Made by a program: the position numbers and the translations under genes | NCBI GenBank assembly: GCA_016699615.1 | Contig: CP064984.1 | Location: 1,116,001 to 1,180,000 of the forward strand | Source: Sphingobacteriales bacterium | Lineage (GTDB): Bacteria > Bacteroidota > Bacteroidia > Chitinophagales > JADIYW01 | Reading direction: 5' to 3' | DNA: 64,000 bases | Part shown: positions 28,151 through 37,064 of the stretch, one piece after another | Numbering within the stretch: position 1 is the stretch's first letter | How the letters are laid out: every line of letters begins with the position of its first letter | The notes under the pieces: generated by a model | What the model saw: only the letters and a program-made list of their open reading frames with translations | What the model was told of the DNA's origin: nothing | Database searches by the model: none

Positions 28151-28888
28151 GTGAAGAAATATTATTTACTCATTCTATTATTAATTCCGATTTCATTTTT
28201 ATTATATAAATTATATTATGAATTACATTTGCCCATCAGGTATCCAAATTTTGGAATACGTATTCCTGCAGGATATGAAATACATGGTATTGATGTATCT
28301 AAATATCAGGCGAATATTGATTGGAATAGTGTAGCAGAAATGAGAGATAGAAATGCCAAAGTTTCTTTTGTTTTTATGAAGGCAACACAAGGCACCTATT
28401 TGGTAGATAAACAGTATAAGAGAAATTGGAAATCATCAAAAAAAGCTGGTGTAATTAGAGGTGTTTATCATTACTTTGATATGCGCAATAATGCAACTAA
28501 GCAAGCAGATTTTTTTGTAAAAAATGTACAACTTGAAAATGGAGATTTGGCACCTGTTCTAGATATTGAAGAAACAAAGGGTTTTAGCACTGCTCAAATT
28601 CAGGAGAAGTGTAAGATTTGGCTGAATTTGATTGAAAACCATTATAAAATAAAACCTATTATTTATACCAATGTTGCATTTTACGATGATTATCTTGGAG
28701 ATGATTTTGATGAATATCCACTTTGGGTAGCACATTATAAGCAACCATTAAGACCAAGAATAAATAGAAAGTGGCATTTTTGGCAACATAACGACAATGG
28801 TACTGTAAATGGCATTTTACATCCTACTGATTTTAATATTTTCTATGGAAATGTTGATGAATTATCAGAGTTTAGGATAAAAAAGTAG
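28151..28888 (+). CDS. GH25-family lysozyme with N-terminal membrane anchor
   Basis: Glycoside hydrolase family 25 cuts the beta-1,4 link between MurNAc and GlcNAc of peptidoglycan. After a membrane segment (residues 3-18) the domain begins with HGIDVSKYQ near 47, with the catalytic DIE in LAPVLDIEET near 137, then IIYTNVAFYDDYL, PLWVAHY and WHFWQHN. 245 residues in all. The start is GTG at 28151. A role in cell-wall remodelling is likely in a host with no lysis or phage genes nearby. It stands alone and divergent from the ABC exporter. Confidence 0.92.
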   Translation: MKKYYLLILLLIPISFLLYKLYYELHLPIRYPNFGIRIPAGYEIHGIDVSKYQANIDWNSVAEMRDRNAKVSFVFMKATQGTYLVDKQYKRNWKSSKKAGVIRGVYHYFDMRNNATKQADFFVKNVQLENGDLAPVLDIEETKGFSTAQIQEKCKIWLNLIENHYKIKPIIYTNVAFYDDYLGDDFDEYPLWVAHYKQPLRPRINRKWHFWQHNDNGTVNGILHPTDFNIFYGNVDELSEFRIKK

Positions 28889-29132
28889 TAATATTTACAT
28901 AATATGTATATACAAATATTGAGCAATGTCAAAAAAAAACGTATTAATATGTCACGTTTTTTACGATTATAAATTTTATTAAAATATTGATTTTGAATAA
29001 TTTATAAGTTTATTTTTGAATAAAAACCCATTTAATCATGTTATAATACATTCAATAAAGAATAGAAATTTAGCGTATATTTATCTATAATTGTAAAACA
29101 TTTTTTACCCAAAATAGTTAGTAGTTTAATTT

Positions 29133-29165
29133 AGGCAGTCTGCAATGGATTGCCTTATTTTTTTT
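29133..29165 (+). terminator. hairpin with T-tract, plus-strand terminator
   Basis: AGGCAGTC (29133-29140) pairs with GATTGCCT (29147-29154), loop of six bases, followed by TATTTTTTTT. It lies 245 bases after the GH25 stop and abuts the stop of the convergent thioesterase gene, so it may serve either strand, although the T-run favours plus. Confidence 0.6.
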
Positions 29166-29586
29166 CTGGCATTCTTACCAAGTTACTTACAGCCTTTGCA
29201 ATCATTCTGTTTTCACTGTTGTATAGCTTAGCTTCTGTATGCATTATTGTATTTCCTGGCTTTAGAACAATACCTTCGCCTATGAGTGTCTCGCCTATTT
29301 TTGCTGCTGTTAGATAATCTACTTGCAAATTGATTGTAGCAAATAAATGCGGTTTATTCATTGTCCAAGCCGCACAACCCATTAATTCGTCTAGCATAGT
29401 TGCCATAATACCACCATGCAAAATACCATTTGGGTTGAGCATATTTTTATCTACAAGAAAACTAAATTTGACATTGCCTTCATTTACTTCTAGCACTTGT
29501 CCGTTTAGCATCTTTATTATTGGATATTTTTCTTGCCAAATATTATTTCCTATAGAATGCCTAAGTAGTGTAACTCTTTCGTTCAT
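29155..29586 (-). CDS. PaaI-type hotdog-fold thioesterase
   Basis: 143 residues with the hotdog core: NGILHGGIMATMLDELMG near 55 (the HGG and the acidic catalytic residue of the PaaI family), then TINLQVDYL and GEGIVLKPGNTIMHTEAKLY. Hydrolyses acyl-CoA thioesters, substrate unknown. It starts one base after the prfC stop, so it is translationally coupled to prfC. Confidence 0.88.
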   Translation of the reverse strand: MNERVTLLRHSIGNNIWQEKYPIIKMLNGQVLEVNEGNVKFSFLVDKNMLNPNGILHGGIMATMLDELMGCAAWTMNKPHLFATINLQVDYLTAAKIGETLIGEGIVLKPGNTIMHTEAKLYNSENRMIAKAVSNLVRMPEKK

Positions 29587-29587
29587 A

Positions 29588-31192
29588 TTATTGATTTATC
29601 ACTTCATCTTTACTAAATTCAGATGTTGTATGGAATGTAATTTTCGGATAATCTTGTTGTGTTAGTTTATATATCCATTCACTACTTGCCAAAAATACAG
29701 GTTGTTGGTCTATATCAAATGCTATGTAGTTTGATTTTGTTCTAATAAAATTTTTTATTTCTTGTGCATCATCTGCAGTAATCCAAAATGCTTTATAATA
29801 TTGCATTGGCTTAAAAGTACAACTTGCTCCATATTCGTGTAATAGTCTGTATTGTATTACTTCAAATTGCAAATCACCAACAGTGCCTATTATTTTTGCA
29901 TTAGTTTGATGTGTAGTAAACAGCTGTGCAACACCTTCTTCCATTAATTGTAAGATGCCTTTCTCTAGTTGTTTGGTTTTCATCGGGTCTGTATTCACCA
30001 ACTCTTTAAAAATTTCTGGAGAGAAACTTGGAATACCTTTAAAAACAATTTTTTCGCCTTCAGAAAGTGTGTCGCCAATCTTAAAATTTCCAGTATCATT
30101 CAATCCAATTACATCACCAGCATATGCATCTTCTACTATACTCTTATCTGATGCCATAAATGTAACAGGATTGCTAAATCTCATATTTTTATCTGAACGC
30201 GTATGATAATAAAATTTATTACGTTCAAATTTTCCAGAACATACACGCAAAAATGCTATTCTACTTCTATGGTTTGGGTCAATATTTGCATGTATTTTAA
30301 AAATAAATCCTGTAAACTTCGGTTCTGTTGGTTGTATAATTCTGCTTTCTGTATTTCTTGATCTTGGTATTGGAGAAATTCTTATGAATGCTTCTAATAA
30401 TTCTCTAACACCAAAATTATTTACAGCAGAGCCAAAAAATACTGGAGCTACATTTCCTTCCAAATATTGGTGCACATCAAATGGTTCATATACGCCATCA
30501 ATCAATTCTACATCTTCTCTAAGTTTATTAGCTTCTTTTTCTCCAATCTGTGTATCAAGCTCACCATCAGCTATATCATTTATAGATACATATTCTTCTT
30601 CAACAGAAGTACCTGAAGCTCTAAATAAGTTTAAATTTTTATCAAATATATTATAAACTCCTTTAAATAGTTTCCCACCACCAATTGGCCAAGATAATGG
30701 TCTTACTCTTATTTTTAGCTTTTGCTCTAGTTCATCTAGTAAATCAAAAGGATCTTTACCATCTCTATCTAATTTATTAATGAATACAATTACAGGTGTT
30801 TTTCTCATGCTGCATACTTCCATTAATTTTTCAGTTTGTATTTCCACACCTTTTACACAATCTACTACTAAAATCACACTATCAACAGCAGTAAGTGTTC
30901 TATAAGTATCTTCAGCAAAATCTTTGTGACCTGGCGTATCCAATAAGTTAACTAACGTATTCTGATACTCAAAACTCATTACAGATGTTGCAACCGAAAT
31001 TCCTCTTTGTTTCTCAATTTCCATGAAATCAGATGTTGCTGATTTTTTTATTTTATTGGATTTTACAGCACCTGCCGTTTGGATAGCACCACCATATAAC
31101 AAGAACTTTTCAGTAAGTGTTGTTTTACCTGCATCAGGGTGAGAAATGATGGCAAATGTTCTTCTTTTATTTAATTCACTTTCTATCGACAT
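29588..31192 (-). CDS. prfC: peptide chain release factor 3
   Basis: RF3 is the translational GTPase that recycles RF1/RF2 from the ribosome after termination. GTP-binding motifs: SHPDAGKTTL near 17-26, the switch region EKQRGISVATSV, LLDTPGHKDF near 88, and INKLDRDGKDPF. The second half has the RF3-specific elements such as GDLQFEVIQYRL. Length 534 is normal. The -7 box is eight bases upstream of the ATG at 31192. Confidence 0.97.
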   Translation of the reverse strand: MSIESELNKRRTFAIISHPDAGKTTLTEKFLLYGGAIQTAGAVKSNKIKKSATSDFMEIEKQRGISVATSVMSFEYQNTLVNLLDTPGHKDFAEDTYRTLTAVDSVILVVDCVKGVEIQTEKLMEVCSMRKTPVIVFINKLDRDGKDPFDLLDELEQKLKIRVRPLSWPIGGGKLFKGVYNIFDKNLNLFRASGTSVEEEYVSINDIADGELDTQIGEKEANKLREDVELIDGVYEPFDVHQYLEGNVAPVFFGSAVNNFGVRELLEAFIRISPIPRSRNTESRIIQPTEPKFTGFIFKIHANIDPNHRSRIAFLRVCSGKFERNKFYYHTRSDKNMRFSNPVTFMASDKSIVEDAYAGDVIGLNDTGNFKIGDTLSEGEKIVFKGIPSFSPEIFKELVNTDPMKTKQLEKGILQLMEEGVAQLFTTHQTNAKIIGTVGDLQFEVIQYRLLHEYGASCTFKPMQYYKAFWITADDAQEIKNFIRTKSNYIAFDIDQQPVFLASSEWIYKLTQQDYPKITFHTTSEFSKDEVINQ

Positions 31193-31200
31193 ACAAGACG

Positions 31201-31208
31201 CAAATATA
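31201..31208 (-). promoter_or_regulatory. -7 box of prfC
   Basis: TATATTTG on minus matches TAnnTTTG, eight bases before the ATG at 31192. No -33 TTG at the usual spacing. Confidence 0.45.
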
Positions 31209-31319
31209 TATATAATGAAATTACCTAAAGTTTAAACATTTCTTGCTGTTTTTCTTAAAGAATATAAAAAAATATTTTTTTTATAATATTAATTGGTGCA
31301 TCAAATATCAATTTAATTG

Positions 31320-31327
31320 TATCTTTG
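31320..31327 (+). promoter_or_regulatory. -7 box of the PorP/SprF-OmpA gene
   Basis: TATCTTTG matches TAnnTTTG and ends 21 bases before the ATG at 31349. A TTG at 31293-31295 is 24 bases upstream, slightly longer than the usual spacing. Confidence 0.5.
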
Positions 31328-31348
31328 TGTTTTATAGAAAATTTTGTT

Positions 31349-33046
31349 ATGAAGATAAGATTTGCATTATTGTTTGTAATTGGTTTGATGTGTGTTCAGA
31401 CTATTAAAGCTCAAGACCCACACTTTAGCCAAATACAATACAATCCAATTTATTTGAATCCTGCAAATGCAGGTTTTGCGAAGAAAGACAATAGGATTGC
31501 TGGAATATATAGAGACCAGTGGAGAACGGCACCTGTTCCATTTTCTACAACTCATGCATCTTATGATAGAAAATTTAAACAATGGGAAAAAGGCTGGAGA
31601 ATTGGTGGTGGCGTTAGCTTTTTGTATGATAGAGCTGGAGATGGTGTTTTAAGTACGTTTAATCCAAATCTTACACTTGCTGTTGGTAAATTCTTCAATA
31701 GTGGAAAACAATTAATAAATATTGGTATTACATCTGGCATTACTATCAAATCGTTAAACTACAACAGACTAACATTTGACAATCAATATATTGTTGGTTC
31801 TGGATATGATCCAAATGCTGGAACTGGTGAAGTATTCTCAAACAACAATGCAACCTATCCAAATTTTACTGTTGGCTTAAACTTCACAACTAAAATGGGA
31901 GAGAAATCTTCATTAGATTTAGGTGGAACAGCAAGCAATCTCCATGAGCCAAATCAGAATTTCTTATATTTCTCTGAGTCTAAATTGCCAGCAAGATATA
32001 GTGCTTATGCAAAAGCACAGATAGGAATAGGCAAGAAAGATAATTGGAATTTACAACCAGGTGTATTTTATAATTTCCAAAACAAAGCAAATAATATACT
32101 TGCCAATGCAATTGCAGAAGTAAGGTTTAAAGAAAATCAAAAAGGAAAGAATTTCGGATTAGGATTTGGAGCTGGATATAGAATCCAAGATAATGATGCT
32201 GCAATAGCTTATGTTTCTGTTTTATATGATGACTTAAGAATAGGTGCAAGTTATGATGTGAATGTATCATCATTTAGAAAAGCTACAAATACAGTAGGTG
32301 CATTTGAAATTGCATTAGTGTACGAATGGGGCGAAAGTGCAGATAAGAAGAAGAAAAAAATAGATACTATTAGAATCAAAGAATTAGAAATATTAACAGA
32401 TACAATATATGTAACTAAAACAGATACTGTAGCACCAGCAAATAATATTAATGTTAATGCAGAATCTCCTTGTGACCCACAATTGGCAGAATGGAATGAT
32501 GAGTTAGCAAAATTATTGCCAGCTGTGGCATATTTTGATAATGATAGACCAAATCCAAAATCATTATCAGAAACGACATCAGATAACTACAAAGACTTAT
32601 ATGATGCATACTTAGGCAAAAAACCATATTATGTAGATAATATTGGACAACTAGGTGCAAATGAAATATTCAATACAGTAACATCAGAGTTTGAAAAACT
32701 AGAGAAAATACATGATGTGCTTAAAGAAGCATTAGATGCTGGAAAGAGTGTAAAATTACAATTCTTAGGATACACATCGCCATTAGCTAATGCGCAATAC
32801 AATCTAAACTTAGCTAAACGTAGAATTGAAAGTGTAAAAAATTATTTCTATAGTATAGACAATGGTAGCATTAAAAAATACATAGATAACAATCAGCTTG
32901 TATTTGAATTCTTACCACTTGGAAAAACAAATGCACCACAAGGATTGAGTGATAGATTAAATGATATCAAAAACTCAGTTTACAGTAAAGATGCATGCAT
33001 GCAAAGAAAAGTAGAAATTAAATATATACAAATCAGCAAAGATTAA
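31349..33046 (+). CDS. PorP/SprF-type outer-membrane protein fused to OmpA-like domain
   Basis: 565 residues from the ATG at 31349. Residues 1-22 are a signal peptide (cut after TIKAQ). Residues 23 to about 325 match the PorP/SprF family of T9SS-associated outer-membrane barrels, beginning with DPHFSQIQYNPIYLNPANAGF-like sequence and continuing with alternating beta strands. A KKKKK linker near 335 leads to a C-terminal part (about 370-565) with an OmpA-like look: LQFLGYTSPLANAQYN, LAKRRIESVKNYF. PorP/SprF proteins usually stop after the barrel and anchor partner surface proteins, while OmpA-like domains bind peptidoglycan. An upstream in-frame TTG was rejected because it lies in the promoter box. 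A strong terminator follows. Confidence 0.85.
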   Translation: MKIRFALLFVIGLMCVQTIKAQDPHFSQIQYNPIYLNPANAGFAKKDNRIAGIYRDQWRTAPVPFSTTHASYDRKFKQWEKGWRIGGGVSFLYDRAGDGVLSTFNPNLTLAVGKFFNSGKQLINIGITSGITIKSLNYNRLTFDNQYIVGSGYDPNAGTGEVFSNNNATYPNFTVGLNFTTKMGEKSSLDLGGTASNLHEPNQNFLYFSESKLPARYSAYAKAQIGIGKKDNWNLQPGVFYNFQNKANNILANAIAEVRFKENQKGKNFGLGFGAGYRIQDNDAAIAYVSVLYDDLRIGASYDVNVSSFRKATNTVGAFEIALVYEWGESADKKKKKIDTIRIKELEILTDTIYVTKTDTVAPANNINVNAESPCDPQLAEWNDELAKLLPAVAYFDNDRPNPKSLSETTSDNYKDLYDAYLGKKPYYVDNIGQLGANEIFNTVTSEFEKLEKIHDVLKEALDAGKSVKLQFLGYTSPLANAQYNLNLAKRRIESVKNYFYSIDNGSIKKYIDNNQLVFEFLPLGKTNAPQGLSDRLNDIKNSVYSKDACMQRKVEIKYIQISKD

Positions 33047-33085
33047 TATAAATTATATAAAATAATCTGCCATACTAATAAAAAA

Positions 33086-33113
33086 AGCATCGATTAATTC
33101 GATGCTTTTTTTT
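33086..33113 (+). terminator. intrinsic terminator after the PorP/SprF-OmpA gene
   Basis: AGCATCGA (33086-33093) pairs perfectly with TCGATGCT (33099-33106), loop TTAAT, followed by a run of T; an A run upstream extends the stem. It lies 40 bases after the stop and isolates this gene from the UbiB-type kinase. Confidence 0.88.
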
Positions 33114-33202
33114 ATATGACTTTTCAAAATTGAAAAAAATATAAAAATTTCATTTTTTAATTAGCTTTTACTAACTTCATAAAAATTTATACTTAATTAT
33201 CT

Positions 33203-34906
33203 ATGAATGCAAACACTTCAGATGCAACAACTAATTTTTTCGGATTAGATCAAGAAGAAAGAGTTTATGAAGAATACATTGAACAGAAACCACAATCATT
33301 AATCTTAAGATTCTTTACAACACAAAGGCATATAATTGGACTATGCTTAGGTGGTGGGTTTGCCTATCTTAGACATAGATCAGAAACCAAAGCAAAATTT
33401 AGTATTTCGAAAGATATTTTCCTCAGATTATTCCTTTGGTTGCATTGGATATTCTTAAAAAAGAAACTAATCAGACAACCATTTAAAGTTCAACTAAGAA
33501 GAAGACTTGAAATGTTAGGTGCTACTTATATAAAACTAGGTCAAATAATGAGTTTAAGGGAAGATGTGTTACCTAAAGATATTACAGACGAATTAAAAAA
33601 ATTATTAGATACATTACCAGCCGTAAAATACGAACGATTTGTAGAGCTAGTAGAAGAAAACATCCAACAACCAATTCATAGAGTATTTTCTGATATTGGC
33701 ACAACTCCACTTGGTTCTGCATCTATTGCACAAACACATAGAGCTACGCTAAGAACTGGAGAAGATGTCGTAATTAAGCTTTTAAAACCTGGGACAAGAG
33801 AATTAATACAAACAGATAGTAAAATTATTATTTTTATTGGTAGCGTATTAAATTGGTTTGTACCACATCTGCAACCCAAAAATATGTTCACAGAATTTTG
33901 TGACTATACAAACAAAGAAGTAGATTTTAGATTAGAAGCAGATCATGCAGAACTCTTTGCAAATAATTTCATCAAGCAACCAGATATCGTATTTCCTAGC
34001 ATTTACAGAGAATATTCTAATAGAAATATGGTTATCATGGATTTCATAAAAGGAATGAAGCCAGACCACAAAGCCTATGAGAAATACAATGAAGAAGAAA
34101 GAGAAAAGATAGTAGACATTGGCGCATATGCAATTATACAAATGCTATACCACGATGGATTTTTTCATGCAGATTTGCATCCAGGCAACTTAATAATACT
34201 TGATGGAGAAAATGGACCGAAATGTGGATTTATTGACCTTGGAATGGTTGGTAGATTTGAAGAAGCCACAAGAAAAACAATGTTATATTATTTCAATAGT
34301 TTAGTAATGGGCGACCCAGAAAGTGCAGCAAGATACCTTACCATGCTTGCAAAAACCGATAAACATAGCGACATTGAAGGCTTTAGAAAAGAATTTATTA
34401 TAGTTGGCGACAAATGGCTGAAAGCACCAAATTTTAAAGATTTCTCTTTAGCAAGATTAATTATGGAATCAGTTATTTTAGGAGCAAAATATAGATTATA
34501 CTATCCATTGGAGCTAGTACTAATGGTTAAAGCAATTATTACCTACGAAGGTGTTGGCAATGTTATTCTTCCAGGTTTTGACATTCAAAAAGTATCAAAA
34601 AAACATATAAGAAAGATGTTATTGGTTGAAGTAAATCCAGTTGAGCTATTAAAACACCAATTGCAAAATGCACCAGAAATCATGGATATCATCATGAAAG
34701 CACCAATGCTCATTGCAGAATCCATAAAAAGATATGAAAACAAATTAGTAGAGAAGAAAGCAAAAACTGGTTCTGACGGAATAAAACATATGATTTTTGG
34801 TAGTTGTTGTATTATTGGTGGCAGTATTATGGCTGCAGCAGGATTAGAATGGTTTGCTTATGTACCATTATTTTTAATTGGAACAATAATTGCAATTAAA
34901 TCTTAA
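33203..34906 (+). CDS. ABC1/UbiB-type atypical protein kinase
   Basis: 567 residues with the UbiB/ADCK kinase-like signatures: the KxGQ element in YIKLGQIMSLR near residue 112, the Ala-rich nucleotide loop GSASIAQTH near 172, catalytic-type HADLHPGNL near 325 and the metal-binding IDLGMVG. Two hydrophobic helices at the C-terminus (about 527-565) anchor it in the membrane. In proteobacteria UbiB aids ubiquinone synthesis; here the quinone is probably menaquinone (mqnC is in the window), so a general isoprenoid-lipid role is likelier. It is 16 bases upstream of ppk1 on the same strand. Confidence 0.9.
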   Translation: MNANTSDATTNFFGLDQEERVYEEYIEQKPQSLILRFFTTQRHIIGLCLGGGFAYLRHRSETKAKFSISKDIFLRLFLWLHWIFLKKKLIRQPFKVQLRRRLEMLGATYIKLGQIMSLREDVLPKDITDELKKLLDTLPAVKYERFVELVEENIQQPIHRVFSDIGTTPLGSASIAQTHRATLRTGEDVVIKLLKPGTRELIQTDSKIIIFIGSVLNWFVPHLQPKNMFTEFCDYTNKEVDFRLEADHAELFANNFIKQPDIVFPSIYREYSNRNMVIMDFIKGMKPDHKAYEKYNEEEREKIVDIGAYAIIQMLYHDGFFHADLHPGNLIILDGENGPKCGFIDLGMVGRFEEATRKTMLYYFNSLVMGDPESAARYLTMLAKTDKHSDIEGFRKEFIIVGDKWLKAPNFKDFSLARLIMESVILGAKYRLYYPLELVLMVKAIITYEGVGNVILPGFDIQKVSKKHIRKMLLVEVNPVELLKHQLQNAPEIMDIIMKAPMLIAESIKRYENKLVEKKAKTGSDGIKHMIFGSCCIIGGSIMAAAGLEWFAYVPLFLIGTIIAIKS

Positions 34907-34922
34907 TACAAATAATATATTG

Positions 34923-36974
34923 ATGCATAAGACAAATATAATTAATAGAGATATTTCATGGTTATCTTTTAATGAAAGAGTCTTACAAGAAGCCGAATCA
35001 GATAGCGTTCCTTTAATTGAAAGATTAAAGTTTTTAGGTATTTTTTCAAACAACCTAGATGAATTTTTTAGAGTGCGAATTGCGACCATCAACAGAATGG
35101 TAGATTTTCAAAAACAATCTAAAAAAAATTTAAACTTCAATCCAGCAAAACTATTAGAAGAATTGCAACAAAAAATTACACTTCTACAAAAAAGATTTGA
35201 TAAAGCATACTATCAAATTCTCAAAGACCTAAGCCAACAAAATATATTTATTTTAAATGAAACTCAGCTAAGCAAAGAGCAAGGAAAGTTTATTACAAAT
35301 TATTTTCACGACCATGTAAGACTTGAAATTTTTCCAATAATTATCAATGACGAACAACCATTCCCAACATTGCAAGATTCATCAATCTATCTTGCAGTAA
35401 GATTAAATATAAAAAAAAATAAGAAAAAAATATATTCTATACTCGAAGTACCAACAAATGTAGTTTCAAGATTTATTGTATTACCATCAAAAGATGATAG
35501 AAAAGACATCATGTTTTTAGATGATGTTATTCGATACAACTTACAATCTATCTATAAAATTTTTGATGCAGATACCATCGAAGCGTACACCATCAAATTT
35601 ACACGCGATGCTGAACTAGATATTGACAACGATGTTGCTATAAGTTTTTTAGAAGCAGTAGAATTAAGTTTAGAAAAAAGAAAAAAAGGTGAAGCACTTA
35701 GATTTATTCATGACGCACAAATGCCAAAAGACTTTTTAAATTTCTTAATCAAAAAACTAGACTTAGATAAAGAAGCACATGTTGTTGCTGGCGTTCGTTA
35801 TCACAATTTTAAAGACTTTATTAAGTTTCCTAATCTAAATATAGATAAACTATTATACGAAAATATAGCAAACATAGAACATCCAGACTTAAAATACAGC
35901 AATAGCATACTAGACAAGATGAAACAGAAAGACATCTTGCTCTACTTTCCATATCACTCATTCGATTATTTTTTAGACTTAATTAGAGAAGCCGCAATTG
36001 ACCCAAATGTATCACATATTAGATGTACATTATATCGTGTATCAAGCAATTCAAATGTCATCAAATCACTACTTACAGCAATCAAAAATGGAAAAGATGT
36101 AACTGTTTTTATAGAATTAAGAGCAAGATTTGATGAAGAAGCAAATATAGAATGGGCAAATACACTCAGAAAAGAAGGCGTAAAAGTAATTACAGGAATT
36201 GCTGGACTCAAAGTACATTCCAAACTATGTTTAATAACGAGAAGAGAAAAAGGATTAAAAATATATTACGCAAGTATTGGCACAGGAAACCTTCATGAAA
36301 AAACTGCGAAAGTGTACACAGATGCAATGCTACTCACAGCAAATCAAACACTAACCAAAGAAGTTAGAAGCATTTTTACGTTCTTTGATAAAAACTATAT
36401 AGTACCAAAACTAAACTCACTACTTGTCGCACCGTTCAATCTCAGAATGAAACTTGTTTCACTTATCAATAGAGAAATAAAACATGCAAAGCATGGAAAA
36501 GAAGCATCAATATTCATAAAACTCAACAGCTTAGTTGATGAAGAAATGATACAAAAACTATATCAAGCAAGCAATGCAGGCGTAAAAATTAGAATCATAG
36601 CCAGAGGCATATGTTCACTAATACCACAAATGCCAAAATATAGCGAAAACATAGAAGCCATAAGCATTGTAGATAGATTTTTAGAACATACTAGAGTCTT
36701 TATATTTCATAATGACAACCAAGCAGAATACTATATTGGCTCAGCAGACTTAATGGCAAGAAACTTAGATTATAGGATAGAAGTCGTTACACCAGTTACT
36801 GATAAAAAAAATCAAAAAACATTACAAGGTATAATGGAATTACAATGGAACGACAATACCAAAGCAAGAGTTTTCTCAATAAATCAAAATAATAGCTTCA
36901 AAATAAACGACCTTTCACCTGTCAGAAGCCAATACGACATTCTTAATTTGCTAAAATCAAATAGAAAATCCTAA
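34923..36974 (+). CDS. ppk1: polyphosphate kinase 1
   Basis: Makes inorganic polyphosphate from ATP, usually at the membrane. The 683 residues cover the four family domains: N-terminal helical part (NRDISWLSFNERVLQEA at 8-24), head domain (DEQPFPTLQDSSIYLAV), and two phospholipase-D-like catalytic domains with the phospho-acceptor His432 in KVHSKLCLI and the second-domain RIIARGICSL and SADLMARNLDYRIE. The ATG at 34923 was chosen because homology begins there. Cotranscription with the UbiB-type kinase is likely from the 16-base gap. A candidate exopolyphosphatase is at 11272-12150. Confidence 0.96.
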   Translation: MHKTNIINRDISWLSFNERVLQEAESDSVPLIERLKFLGIFSNNLDEFFRVRIATINRMVDFQKQSKKNLNFNPAKLLEELQQKITLLQKRFDKAYYQILKDLSQQNIFILNETQLSKEQGKFITNYFHDHVRLEIFPIIINDEQPFPTLQDSSIYLAVRLNIKKNKKKIYSILEVPTNVVSRFIVLPSKDDRKDIMFLDDVIRYNLQSIYKIFDADTIEAYTIKFTRDAELDIDNDVAISFLEAVELSLEKRKKGEALRFIHDAQMPKDFLNFLIKKLDLDKEAHVVAGVRYHNFKDFIKFPNLNIDKLLYENIANIEHPDLKYSNSILDKMKQKDILLYFPYHSFDYFLDLIREAAIDPNVSHIRCTLYRVSSNSNVIKSLLTAIKNGKDVTVFIELRARFDEEANIEWANTLRKEGVKVITGIAGLKVHSKLCLITRREKGLKIYYASIGTGNLHEKTAKVYTDAMLLTANQTLTKEVRSIFTFFDKNYIVPKLNSLLVAPFNLRMKLVSLINREIKHAKHGKEASIFIKLNSLVDEEMIQKLYQASNAGVKIRIIARGICSLIPQMPKYSENIEAISIVDRFLEHTRVFIFHNDNQAEYYIGSADLMARNLDYRIEVVTPVTDKKNQKTLQGIMELQWNDNTKARVFSINQNNSFKINDLSPVRSQYDILNLLKSNRKS

Positions 36975-37007
36975 TAATTTATTTATACTAGGTATAAATA
37001 ATTACAG

Positions 37008-37015
37008 TATATTTG
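37008..37015 (+). promoter_or_regulatory. -7 box of the sulfite reductase gene
   Basis: TATATTTG matches TAnnTTTG, ending 49 bases before the ATG at 37065. No clear -33 TTG. Confidence 0.4.
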
Positions 37016-37064
37016 TAGATAACACATATGTAATATATTTTTAAATATAAAATGATAAAATATA

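Noticed and set aside
31325..31348. TTG start for the PorP/SprF-OmpA gene
   Set aside because: It overlaps the TATCTTTG box, and the ATG at 31349 begins a proper signal peptide.
33203..34906. UbiB as a ubiquinone-synthesis gene
   Set aside because: mqnC points to menaquinone by the futalosine route; ABC1 kinases occur in organisms without ubiquinone, so only the family name is used.
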